DNA of 64,000 bases, from contig MKWI01000006.1 of NCBI GenBank assembly GCA_001899715.1, positions 1 through 64,000 of the forward strand, written 5' to 3'. The translations under genes and the position numbers were made by a program. The stretch comes from Sphingobium sp. 66-54. GTDB lineage: Bacteria; Pseudomonadota; Alphaproteobacteria; Sphingomonadales; Sphingomonadaceae. Position 1 is the first letter of the stretch, and each line of letters opens with the position of its first letter. Below, in pieces: positions 1-7,654 of this stretch. The notes beneath the pieces are model-generated. The model was not told where the DNA came from. It searched no databases and saw only the letters and a list, made by a program, of their open reading frames with translations.

Positions 1-127
1 AAAGCTCCTTCCCGAAGCCTTGAATCAACCGCGCCCGCGCCGCGCAAGTCAGTTTATGAGTTTACGGCCTAGCGTGGGCATGGCTCGGGAAGGCCTATGC
101 AACGCCTAATGTGGGAAGGTAGACAAG

Positions 128-799
128 ATGCGAAACATTCTCGTTTCTGCGCTCCTGGCGGGTGCGGCGCTGGCAGTCGCGGTGCCAGCACAGGCTGCTG
201 AGTTCATCCAAATCAACAATGCGGGGCTGACCAACAAGATCAAGGCTTACTCCGATAATGACCCCGTGAATCCACACCCGTCGACCGGAACCAGCGTTTA
301 TGGCAAGACGGAAACGGGCGACGAACTTGTCAAGTTTACCGGGAACACGGTGCTCAATATCACCGACGGCAGCGGCTATGCCCAGATCAGCGACAATGAT
401 ACAACGGATAACGTTGGCTGGAATAGTCTGACGGTCGCTTTCGACAGCTATGCTTATGGCTTTACCGGCCTGGAGTTCTCGCTTCAGTTCAAGAATACGG
501 GGTCCCTGAACGTCGAAGCGTTTTTCCTGGACGGTTCCCCATCGGAAACATTCACGTATTCGCCTATCAACGGCAACACGGGCTTCTTTCTGAGCGCGGA
601 CGTGGGGGAAGTGTTCTCGCATGTAGTGCTGACGAGCGGGGATAATCCGTTCTTCCAGTTTAAGCAGGCCGAGATTGGCATTGCTGCTGCTCCGCCGCCA
701 GCCGTTCCCGAACCGGCGACCTGGGCGATGATGATCGGCGGCCTCGGCCTTGCCGGCGCTGCACTGCGCCGTCGTGCGACGAAGGTTCAGTTCGCCTGA
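128..799 (+). CDS. PEPxxWA-CTERM sorting domain protein (exported)
   Basis: A 223-residue exported protein. Residues 1-23 form a signal peptide (basic MRN start, Ala/Leu core, AQAA cleavage region). The middle is a Gly/Thr/Asn-rich beta-type domain of unknown function. The C-terminus carries VPEPATWAMM, then a Gly/Leu/Ala hydrophobic stretch and ALRRR, which is the tripartite PEPxxWA-CTERM signal found in sphingomonads and processed by an exosortase. It is therefore probably anchored in the membrane and then released or attached to surface polysaccharide. The ATG has a GGAAGG-like ribosome site about 9 bases upstream, and a strong terminator follows directly. It stands alone on its strand. 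The passenger domain is not recognised. A second protein with the same sorting signal lies near 48 kb. Confidence 0.9.
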   Translation: MRNILVSALLAGAALAVAVPAQAAEFIQINNAGLTNKIKAYSDNDPVNPHPSTGTSVYGKTETGDELVKFTGNTVLNITDGSGYAQISDNDTTDNVGWNSLTVAFDSYAYGFTGLEFSLQFKNTGSLNVEAFFLDGSPSETFTYSPINGNTGFFLSADVGEVFSHVVLTSGDNPFFQFKQAEIGIAAAPPPAVPEPATWAMMIGGLGLAGAALRRRATKVQFA

Positions 800-824
800 T
801 TGGTGAGCAGAGTGACAAATTGTG

Positions 825-854
825 AAGGCGCCGGCTTTCCGGCGCCTTTTTCTT
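825..854 (+). terminator. Rho-independent terminator after the PEPxxWA gene
   Basis: A stem AAGGCGCCGG / CCGGCGCC with a four-base loop is followed by a run of five T, about 25 bases after the stop codon of the PEPxxWA gene. Confidence 0.88.
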
Positions 855-926
855 TAGCTCGCCCTTCATCGGCATAAATGCGATTGGGAATGAGGGATGA
901 GTTCCACTCAACGAACCAAGATCCGC

Positions 927-1688
927 TCAATAAGTCGACCCGCCACAACTCACCGTGCCGCTGCCGGCATGGTTCACTGTACAAGCCCCCTTACCGGCAA
1001 CGGTGACACTGCCCGGACCGATTGCAAGGATACGCGCGGCGCGATCCGCCCGCGCGGCGACGCTCGCTGGGCCATCCAGCCGCAGGTCGAGATCGGATGA
1101 GGCAAGCGCGGCGGCATCGAGTTCACCAGCGCCCGAGACACGCAGCACGACGTTCTTGGCCTTGCCGGCGAGCACCAGTGAACCCGAGCCAAGCTGGGTG
1201 ACGTCCAGCACATCGCTGTCCACGTTCCCGATGACAAGACTGCCGCTGCCCGCGGCGAGGATCTCCGCCCGGCCCCGATCAAGCCCGGTAGCGCGCAGCG
1301 AGCCCGCGCCGGTAAGCTGGACACGGCGCAACCCCGGCACGGTGAGGTGGAGCCGCGCGGTATCGGCGGCGGACCCCTTGCGTCCCTCATAAGGCGACGG
1401 CTTGAGACGGACGGTCAGCACGCGCGCGGAAACGGTGAGGTCGATCCGATCCAGCACATCGCGATCGCCTTCGCCGTGTGCGGAGATGCCACGCCCGGTC
1501 TCGACCGATATGTCGATCGGCGCATCGACACGCAGACTATCGAAATCGGTGACGATGTAGCTACGGGTCGCAGCGGACGCGGCGGCTGGTGCCAGCATCA
1601 AGGCCATAGCGACCGCGCAAGACTGCGCCCGCCCCTCGCTCAGGCGCCGCAGCGGACGGCTCCCGAACCGACCCGGCTTACATTGCAT
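927..1688 (-). CDS. GIN-domain (DUF2807-like) secreted protein
   Basis: A 253-residue exported protein of the putative auto-transporter adhesin, head-GIN-domain family. The N-terminus has a long basic region (RPLRR) and the hydrophobic stretch AVAMALMLAPAAASA, so the ATG giving the longer form is kept; Met28 would leave no basic n-region. The body is a repeating beta-solenoid pattern with recurrent G-x-G-S-L turns (TGAGSL, AGSGSL, LGSGSL). It ends in CTVNHAGSGTVSCGGSTY, a Cys pair framing a GSG turn. The start overlaps the 3' end of the upstream GIN gene by 49 bases, so the two are co-transcribed and probably coupled. Biochemical role is unknown; an envelope location is inferred. Confidence 0.82.
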   Translation of the reverse strand: MQCKPGRFGSRPLRRLSEGRAQSCAVAMALMLAPAAASAATRSYIVTDFDSLRVDAPIDISVETGRGISAHGEGDRDVLDRIDLTVSARVLTVRLKPSPYEGRKGSAADTARLHLTVPGLRRVQLTGAGSLRATGLDRGRAEILAAGSGSLVIGNVDSDVLDVTQLGSGSLVLAGKAKNVVLRVSGAGELDAAALASSDLDLRLDGPASVAARADRAARILAIGPGSVTVAGKGACTVNHAGSGTVSCGGSTY

Positions 1689-2365
1689 CTGGCGTCGCCC
1701 GAGATGGTCGCATCGCCCGAGCCGACGATCGAGACCTCGGCGCGGCCGTCAACCCGCAGTTGCGCGTCGCCCGAGCCGACCAGAGACAGTTCGGCGGTCT
1801 GCGCCGCAAGACCCGAAGCGGCGATGCCGCCCGAGCCGGTGACAGACAGATCCGCCTCGCGCACCTGCCCGCTGGCGGTGAGCGTACCCGAGCCGGACGT
1901 CTCCAGATCAACGCTGTCGGCCTGGACGCGAGCGATGACGAGATTGCCCGAGCCCGTCACGCTTGCCTCGACATCCTTACCGGTAAGCTGGTCCACCTGC
2001 ATGTTGCCCGATCCGGCCAGCGTCGCCTCCCGTAACGCCGGGAGGGTGACGGTGATGGTCGCGCCGCCGTCCCGGCCGGGCATGATACTGCGCCAGTCAT
2101 GCCTGCGGCCGATCTCCAGCGTCTCGTCACGCACCTTGAGTTCGAGCCGGGCGAGCGCGCGTTCATCACCCGTGGCGGTGACCGAGAAGGCCGCGCCCCG
2201 CCGGATGACGACATGGTCCGGCCCGGCAAAGGAGACCTTGGTAAAATTGCGCAGGCGGCTCAGATCCTGCGGTGTATTGCCGGTGGCGGTTGCATTGGAA
2301 CCGCAGCTCATCAGAGCGAAAATAGCGGCCGCGAGCAGACCGTGGCGGGCGATGGGGGTCATCAT
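1640..2365 (-). CDS. GIN-domain (DUF2807-like) lipoprotein
   Basis: A 241-residue predicted lipoprotein. The ORF track begins far upstream, but the ATG at 2365 is preceded by AGGAAGG at good spacing and opens MMTPIARHGLLAAAIFALMSC, a signal peptide ending in lipobox LMSC. The mature part is a GIN/DUF2807 beta-solenoid with the phrase GSG repeated roughly every 18-20 residues (AGSGNM, TGSGNL, SGSGTL, TGSGGI, VGSGDA). It ends in CNVSRVGSGAVRCG, the same Cys-GSG-Cys close as its downstream paralogue. The pair looks like a tandem duplication of one envelope protein, one copy lipid-anchored and the other secreted. Function unknown. Confidence 0.85.
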   Translation of the reverse strand: MMTPIARHGLLAAAIFALMSCGSNATATGNTPQDLSRLRNFTKVSFAGPDHVVIRRGAAFSVTATGDERALARLELKVRDETLEIGRRHDWRSIMPGRDGGATITVTLPALREATLAGSGNMQVDQLTGKDVEASVTGSGNLVIARVQADSVDLETSGSGTLTASGQVREADLSVTGSGGIAASGLAAQTAELSLVGSGDAQLRVDGRAEVSIVGSGDATISGDARCNVSRVGSGAVRCGA

Positions 2366-2521
2366 CCGGTCCTTCCTATGTGTATTGCCGACATAATACA
2401 GATGAGGACAAGGCCTGCCAAGCCGGAAATGGCGGACGACCCGCGAGCGCGCTTTCTCGCTCCGTTGCGCGGACGCGGATCGGCGGAACCTACGGAGCGG
2501 ATTGTGAGCAAATAGACCCTT

Positions 2522-2552
2522 CCGCCCGAGCTTGTCGAAGGGACGCTCTTCG
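2522..2552 (+). repeat. CTTGTCGAAGG-type intergenic repeat, copy 1
   Basis: CCGCCCGAGCTTGTCGAAGG followed by GACGCTCTTCG. The same core occurs at 2768-2794 (inverted), 20739-20769 and, degenerate, 62387-62412. All are intergenic. Short palindrome-bearing repeats of this type are scattered through many sphingomonad genomes. Confidence 0.6.
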
Positions 2553-2594
2553 CGTTTGACGGGCCCAAGACAATTCAATGTCCTTCAACTGCCC

Positions 2595-2760
2595 AGGACG
2601 GATCGACATTCCTTTCTGGCGGCCTGCAAATGGCGTCTTTTCGCTTCCGGTGCTTACGGAGCTATCGCCCACTGCGCTCCGGGTCGTAAAAATCCACCAT
2701 TTTGCTCTGCGGTCGTCACCGACTCCGGCTCACCATCTCCATGAATGGCGATCCGTCCTA
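2595..2760 (-). repeat. Dispersed inverted-repeat element (MITE/REP-like), copy 1
   Basis: A 166-base element whose ends are inverted repeats: GGACGGATCGACATTC at the left, and the complement of GGACGGATCGCCATTCA at the right. Read on the minus strand it aligns along its whole length with the copy at 56904-57066, sharing GGAGATGGTGAGCCGGAGTC, ACGACCCGGAGCGCAG, CACCGGAAGCG and CCATTTGCAGGCCGCCAGAA. The size, terminal repeats and lack of a coding frame fit a MITE or a large REP-type element. Confidence 0.8.
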
Positions 2761-2767
2761 GCGCTCC

Positions 2768-2794
2768 TCAGGACGGCCTTCGACAAGCTCAGGG
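2768..2794 (-). repeat. CTTGTCGAAGG-type intergenic repeat, copy 2 (inverted)
   Basis: CCTTCGACAAGCTCAGGG with flanking AGGACGG, the reverse complement of the CTGAGCTTGTCGAAGG core. It lies 8 bases beyond the inverted-repeat element and faces copy 1. Confidence 0.6.
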
Positions 2795-3032
2795 TAGTAA
2801 CAGAGGAGGAGGAGATTCCAGTCGTTCACAATCCGCTCTAACGCTCTTCTCAGCATCTCCCGGCTTGGGTTCCACGGCTTTCCCACCCCCTTTTGACCGC
2901 ATGCCAATGGGTGTAGAATGGGCGCTAAAACAAGGGTGCAGATGGTATAGGAACCGACAGAAACGTAACCGGGGGAAAGGCGCAACCCTGCGCCTGACGG
3001 ATCCAGCACCCGTCCTCAGCCCCATCAAACGC

Positions 3033-3076
3033 AAAGGGGCGGCGCCACCCGCCTTCCGGCAGAGCGGCACCGCCCC
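3033..3076 (-). terminator. Rho-independent terminator of carD
   Basis: Read on the minus strand: GGGGCGGTGCC, an 18-20 base loop, GGCGCCGCCCC, then TTT. The stem is 11 bp with one wobble pair and lies just downstream of the carD stop. Confidence 0.8.
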
Positions 3077-3102
3077 GCTGACCTCTTATCGGGAGGCGCG
3101 CC

Positions 3103-3633
3103 TTAGTCGGTGCGCTCCTTGGCGTATTTCGGCGCAGCCTCGTTGAGAATGACGAGGATCTTCTTGAGCGCGGTGGCTTCGTCCACCTGCTCCATCGCGG
3201 CCAGCTCACGGGCGAGGCGGCTGGAGGCAGCCTCGAAGATCTGGCGCTCGGAATAGCTCTGCTCGGGCTGATCGTCGGCGCGGAACAGGTCGCGCGTCAC
3301 CTCGGCGATCGAGACGAGATCGCCCGAGTTGATCTTCGCTTCATATTCCTGCGCGCGGCGCGACCACATGGTGCGCTTCACCTTGGGCTTGCCCTTGAGC
3401 GTCTCCAGCGCCTCGCCAAGCGTCTTGTCCGACGAGAGCTTGCGCATGCCCACGCTCTCTGCCTTGTTGGTCGGCACGCGGAGCGTCATGCGCTCCTTCT
3501 CGAAACGCAGCACATAAAGTTCCAGGTCGATACCCGCGATCTTCTGGCTTTGCAGCTCGATCACGCGACCGACCCCGTGCTTGGGGTAAACGACATAATC
3601 GCCGACATCAAAGGACAGCGCTTTAGCAGCCAT
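3103..3633 (-). CDS. carD: CarD-family RNA polymerase-binding transcription factor
   Basis: A 176-residue cytoplasmic regulator that binds the RNA polymerase beta subunit and stabilises open promoter complexes. The N-terminal RNAP-interaction domain is plain: FDVGDYVVYPKHGVGRVIEL, then the ELYVLRF and MTLRVPTNK strands (about residues 8-60). The helical C-terminal domain follows with RRAQEYEAKINSGDL and the SYSERQIFEAASSRLARELA region typical of alphaproteobacterial CarD. Length is normal for this group. The ATG is clean and a terminator follows. It is monocistronic but sits beside fdxA, an order I recall from many alphaproteobacteria. Confidence 0.96.
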   Translation of the reverse strand: MAAKALSFDVGDYVVYPKHGVGRVIELQSQKIAGIDLELYVLRFEKERMTLRVPTNKAESVGMRKLSSDKTLGEALETLKGKPKVKRTMWSRRAQEYEAKINSGDLVSIAEVTRDLFRADDQPEQSYSERQIFEAASSRLARELAAMEQVDEATALKKILVILNEAAPKYAKERTD

Positions 3634-3928
3634 GCTTGCGAACCTTTCTTTTGCTCTGAACTGATCTGGCTGAATTGCGGCGCATCGTCATAGAGGGGAT
3701 AGGTCGATGCCAGCCATAGGCCATGCGCAATTACTCCCGAGCGGCGCTGAACGCACCGTCACGAGAGCCAATTAACAGATTCGTCACAAAAAAGCTAGCC
3801 CACTAAGCATGATGGCCGTGAAGGACCCTGCATGTCCCCGCGGAGGGCACACAAGGGATAGCGATCATCAGGCGCGCGAGACGCTGTGGATTGTGCAGTG
3901 CCGGAAGGACGGCCGAGGTGCCGCGCGG

Positions 3929-4267
3929 TCAGCTTCCCGCGCCTGGCTCCGGCGAAAAATATTTCTCGAACTTGCCGCTCTCGCCCTTCATCGCGTCGGC
4001 ATCCGCCGGGACGTCACCCTTGCTGGTGATGTTGGGCCAATCCGCCGAATATTTGGCATTCAGCTCCAGCCACTGCTCCAGCCCGCTCTCGGTATCGGGC
4101 AGGATCGCCTCGGCGGGGCATTCCGGCTCGCACACGCCGCAGTCGATGCACTCGTTGGGATTGATGACGAGCATATTCTCGCCCTCGTAGAAGCAGTCCA
4201 CGGGGCAGACTTCGACGCAGTCCATATATTTGCAGCGGATGCAGGCGTCGGTCACGACATAGGTCAT
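3929..4267 (-). CDS. fdxA: Ferredoxin FdxA (7Fe-8S type)
   Basis: A 112-residue soluble electron carrier. The ORF track starts upstream, but homologous proteins begin at [17 protein letters not shown], which gives the start at 4267. Cluster-binding cysteines are visible: C-x2-C-x4-C-x3-CP at the N-terminus ([14 protein letters not shown]) and [12 protein letters not shown] in the second motif; the spacing fits a [3Fe-4S] plus [4Fe-4S] ferredoxin. The long C-terminal extension ([17 protein letters not shown]) is characteristic of alphaproteobacterial FdxA. It is likely co-transcribed with the upstream S4 protein and helicase. The redox partner cannot be told from the sequence. Confidence 0.95.
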   Translation of the reverse strand: MTYVVTDACIRCKYMDCVEVCPVDCFYEGENMLVINPNECIDCGVCEPECPAEAILPDTESGLEQWLELNAKYSADWPNITSKGDVPADADAMKGESGKFEKYFSPEPGAGS

Positions 4268-4354
4268 GGCAGGCTTTCCTTGGTTATTCTGGGGGCCGCG
4301 ATATGCGCGCGCCTCCGGAGCGTCAACAGGCAAGCGGCTATGGCCCACCCTAGC

Positions 4355-4678
4355 TCAGCTTTGCGCCGATCCCTGTTGCGCAGGCGCAATGCCGGGCGTG
4401 ATGGCACTGTAGCAAAGCTGCGCCTCGCTCGCGGGGCCGCGCCGCGCCGGCAATTTCTCCACGCGGACGACGCGGATGACGGCGCCTTGCGGGAAGGTGA
4501 TGAGGTCGCCGACGCGCACCGGCGCGTGCGCCCGCTCGATGCGCCGGCCGTTGAGGCGCACGATGCCGCGCTCCGCCAGCGCCTGCGCGCTCGATCGGTC
4601 GGGAGCGAGCCGGGTGAACCAGAGAAACTTGTCCAGACGCAGGCTCGGGCCGTGACCAGGCACGCTGCCCGGCAACAC
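4355..4678 (-). CDS. S4-domain RNA-binding protein (HslR-like)
   Basis: A 107-residue protein with one S4 RNA-binding domain: LRLDKFLWFTRLAPDRSSAQALAERGIVRLNG, followed by the VRVGDLITFPQG turn. This is the HslR/YbcJ type, which binds structured RNA and in E. coli acts on stalled 50S subunits. The start appears to be GTG at 4678, 25 bases after the helicase stop. Order helicase-S4-fdxA on one strand suggests one transcript; the pairing with a SUV3-like RNA helicase suggests a shared role in RNA or ribosome quality control, which is inference. Confidence 0.88.
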   Translation of the reverse strand: MLPGSVPGHGPSLRLDKFLWFTRLAPDRSSAQALAERGIVRLNGRRIERAHAPVRVGDLITFPQGAVIRVVRVEKLPARRGPASEAQLCYSAITPGIAPAQQGSAQS

Positions 4679-4702
4679 GGTCTGCTCGCGCGCGCCCAGC
4701 GG

Positions 4703-7420
4703 CTACTCCTCGCGGCCGAACAGCGCGCCGAGACCGGCGAGCGCCTTGCCCGTGGCGACGATCGGACGTGAGCGCGGCTCGGACCGATCGCGCTCCCGGC
4801 CCTCGCGATCCGGCCGGCGTTCGCGCGGAGGACCGCCCCGGTCCCGATCGGTTCGTTGCTTGCCAGCCCGATCCTTGCCCCCGCGCCCGGCACCAGCCTG
4901 CTCGCCATCCGCCTTGCGGGAACGCGGCGGACGGCGCTCTCCTTGCGGACGCGAACGCGGGCGGCCCTTGAAAGTCCAGTTGGGCGCGCCTTCCGCCGGC
5001 TCGGCGACGGGGCGGAAGCCCGCCTGCCGCATGAGATCGAGAAAGCTCGCCTCCGCCAGACCGATCGAGACGATGGTCGGATCCTCCGGTCCATAAGGCT
5101 TGCCGGCGGCAATCGCCTCGTGCGCACCGCGCGCCAGCCGCTCGGCCATGTCGATACGCAGCCATGCTTCGCCCAGCTTGCGGAAGCCGGCGAGGCGCGC
5201 GCCGATCTCGTCCAGCTCCTCGCTGGCGGGCAGCAGCACGGCGCCGGCCGCAGGCAGCGCCACGAGCGGCTTGCCGCGCTTCAGGGCCAGCAGCGTCATC
5301 CGCCATTGCGCGGCGCCGGGCTTCATCAGGCCGGGATGATAGAGGTCCATCACGCCGATCACGACGCCCGCCTTGCGCAGATGGGTACGGTCCTCCTTGG
5401 CGACCTGGCCCAGCGCCTCGTCCAGCGTGGTGCGCGGCACGATGCCGCCCGCGTCGGCAAGCTGCGCCAGCACCGCGCGCGCGGTCGGCGGCAAGGCTGG
5501 ATCGGTCGCGCCCGCCTCCATCTTGAGCAGCGCGGGAACGTGGCGCTCAAGCTGGCCCTTTATCCATACGCCGAGCCGTTCGCGGATGCCCTGCTGGATT
5601 TCCGGCGCAAGGTTGGAGAGGCCGGCATCAAGCGCCAGCTCCGGCGCGAGCAGGCGCTGCCCGGCCTTGAGCGTGGCCACCGGATGGCCGTTCCAGATGA
5701 TCTGCGCATCTCCGCCGGGAGGGCTGGCGAGGCTGAACGCCTTGTCGTCCACCGCCAGCAATGCCTGTGCCATCTCGTTCAAATGCGCACCCAGTCTCCG
5801 TTCGGCAGCGGCCAGCAGCAGCCGCTTCTCGCTTGCCCTAGCCGTGGGATCAACCGCGAAGCGGAAGCCCCGCATCGTCCCCAGCCTGTGTCCGTCGACT
5901 GTTACATTGCCTGCGCCGTCCACGTCCACTGTCAAAAATGCATCCGCGTCTCCCACTCGCCGCAACAGCGCCGAAGTTCGCCGATCCACGAAGCGCTGGC
6001 GCAATGCAGCGTGGAGCGCATCGGACAGCCGCTCCTCCAGCGCACGGGCGCGCGCCGCCATCTCGGCCGGGTGGGCGAGCCAGTCGTCGCGCTGGGCGAC
6101 ATAGGCCCAGATCCGCACCGCCGCGATGCGCCCGGCCAGCGCGTCGACATCGCCCTGCACATTGTCCAGCCGGGCGAGTTGCCCCGCGAACCAATCCTGC
6201 GGGATATGGCCGCTGCCCTGGCTCAGCCACTGCCAGAGGCGGTGGATGACGCGGGCATGATGCTCGATCCCCAGCTTCTGGAAATCCGGCACCGAGCAGG
6301 CCGCCCACAGCCGCGAGACCTGCACGCGGCCGTGCGCCTGCGCGATCACATCCGGCATATCGGCCAGACATTTGAGCGCGGCGAGGTCGATCGCTTCCGG
6401 CGCGGCGCGCAGGCCGGGACGATCCGGGCGCTCCTCCAGCGCCGCGATCAGCGCGGGCACGCTCTCCATCGGCAGCTCCGCCTCGCGCCAGAAAATCTGC
6501 TCGATGGGATCGAAGCGATGCTCCTCGATCCGCTCGATCTCCTCGGCGGTGAAAGCAGGCGGTGCGTCGGGTGAGCCGATGTCGCCGAAGGTGCCGTCCT
6601 TCTGGTGGCGCCCGGCACGCCCGGCAATCTGCGCCATTTCCGACACGGTCAGCCGGCGGGTGCGCTGCCCGTCGAACTTGCGCAGCGAGGCGAAAGCGAC
6701 ATGATCGACATCGAGATTGAGGCCCATGCCGATGGCGTCGGTTGCAACGAGATAATCCACCTCACCCGCCTCAAACATGGCAACCTGGGCGTTGCGCGTC
6801 GCCGGGCTGAGCGCGCCCATCACCACCGCCGCGCCGCCCCGGTGACGACGCAGCAACTCGGCAACGCGATAGACCTCCTCCACCGAGAAGGCGACCACAG
6901 CCGAGCGCTTGGGCAGGCGCGAGAGCTTGCGCGCGCCGGAATAGCGCAGGGTGGAGAAGCGCGGGCGCGAGACGATCTCCGTCCCCGGCAACAACGAGCG
7001 CACCAAGGGTGCCATGCTGGCCGCGCCGAGCAGCATTGTCTCCTCGCGCCCGCGAGCATGCAGCAGCCGGTCGGTGAAGATGTGGCCACGCTCGGGATCG
7101 GCGGCAAGCTGGATCTCGTCGACGCCGACGAAAGCAAAATCGGTGAGCGCGCCGAAGCCGCCACGCGCCGGCATCGCCTCCGCCGTGGCCAGCACGTAGC
7201 GCGCATTGGGCGGGGCGATGCGCTCCTCGCCGGTCAGCAGCGCGACCTGATCCGGGCCCTTGATGCGGCAGACCCGGTCATAGACCTCGCGCGCCAGCAG
7301 CCGCAGCGGGAAGCCCATAAGGCCGCTCGAATGACCGCACATGCGCTCGATGGCGAGATAGGTCTTGCCGGTGTTGGTCGGCCCCAACACCGCCTTGTCC
7401 GTCGATCGGGAGCTGGCCAT
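4703..7420 (-). CDS. SUV3-like ATP-dependent RNA helicase
   Basis: A protein of about 905 residues related to mitochondrial SUV3/alphaproteobacterial DExH helicases. Motif I is GPTNTGKT near residue 13, motif II is the SUV3-type DEIQ (VDEIQLAADPERGH), and motif VI is QIAGRAGRHQ. A long C-terminal half is followed by a low-complexity Arg/Gly/Glu/Asp tail (RPRSRPQGERRPPRSRK and similar), probably a disordered RNA-binding region. The ATG at 7420 has AGGA about 4 bases upstream and matches where relatives begin; 7435 is an alternative. Likely role is RNA unwinding or turnover. Confidence 0.92.
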   Translation of the reverse strand: MASSRSTDKAVLGPTNTGKTYLAIERMCGHSSGLMGFPLRLLAREVYDRVCRIKGPDQVALLTGEERIAPPNARYVLATAEAMPARGGFGALTDFAFVGVDEIQLAADPERGHIFTDRLLHARGREETMLLGAASMAPLVRSLLPGTEIVSRPRFSTLRYSGARKLSRLPKRSAVVAFSVEEVYRVAELLRRHRGGAAVVMGALSPATRNAQVAMFEAGEVDYLVATDAIGMGLNLDVDHVAFASLRKFDGQRTRRLTVSEMAQIAGRAGRHQKDGTFGDIGSPDAPPAFTAEEIERIEEHRFDPIEQIFWREAELPMESVPALIAALEERPDRPGLRAAPEAIDLAALKCLADMPDVIAQAHGRVQVSRLWAACSVPDFQKLGIEHHARVIHRLWQWLSQGSGHIPQDWFAGQLARLDNVQGDVDALAGRIAAVRIWAYVAQRDDWLAHPAEMAARARALEERLSDALHAALRQRFVDRRTSALLRRVGDADAFLTVDVDGAGNVTVDGHRLGTMRGFRFAVDPTARASEKRLLLAAAERRLGAHLNEMAQALLAVDDKAFSLASPPGGDAQIIWNGHPVATLKAGQRLLAPELALDAGLSNLAPEIQQGIRERLGVWIKGQLERHVPALLKMEAGATDPALPPTARAVLAQLADAGGIVPRTTLDEALGQVAKEDRTHLRKAGVVIGVMDLYHPGLMKPGAAQWRMTLLALKRGKPLVALPAAGAVLLPASEELDEIGARLAGFRKLGEAWLRIDMAERLARGAHEAIAAGKPYGPEDPTIVSIGLAEASFLDLMRQAGFRPVAEPAEGAPNWTFKGRPRSRPQGERRPPRSRKADGEQAGAGRGGKDRAGKQRTDRDRGGPPRERRPDREGRERDRSEPRSRPIVATGKALAGLGALFGREE

Positions 7421-7654
7421 GATCCTGTGAGACATGGAGCGCGCCGGGCGACGCGGCAAGGGCGTTTTCCACGCGGGTAACGATATTTCGCGCCAGCGCT
7501 CGCGATCGGTCGACCGTGCCGCACGCCTCACCGCAGCGTTTCAACGCGAGTGAGCTGTTTAATTGACTTTAACCAGCCTGTTTTACAAGATTCCGGCGAC
7601 GTCGGTGGATTTGCATAACCGGCGAATGAAAAGCCTTTCGGGGGCAATCGACGG

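Larger units (their letters stand above)
2366..3102. other. 737-base gene-free region filled with repeats
   Basis: No credible gene. The gap between the GIN lipoprotein start and the carD stop holds a CTTGTCGAAGG-type repeat near 2522, a full copy of the inverted-repeat element (2595-2760), a second CTTGTCGAAGG-type repeat in the opposite orientation near 2768, and the carD terminator. The short ORFs called here run through these repeats and have no family resemblance. Confidence 0.75.

Noticed and set aside
60-120. Possible sigma-54 promoter ahead of the first PEPxxWA gene (and near 47795 ahead of the second)
   Set aside because: GG and GC elements are present but the spacing differs from the required ten bases in both places.
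1347-2396. Long plus-strand ORF (349 aa) across the GIN genes
   Set aside because: It is antisense to two genes with clear signal peptides and domain repeats; its Arg/Pro/Ser-rich product is typical of high-GC shadow frames.
2578-2841. Short ORFs encoding WRSVLAL-like peptides, also seen at 56753-57427
   Set aside because: They are translations of the dispersed inverted-repeat element; the shared peptide reflects the repeat, not a gene family.
4856-6574. 572-aa plus-strand ORF opposite the SUV3-like helicase
   Set aside because: The helicase motifs on the other strand are unambiguous; this translation is low-complexity Arg/Gln/His with no recognisable domain.
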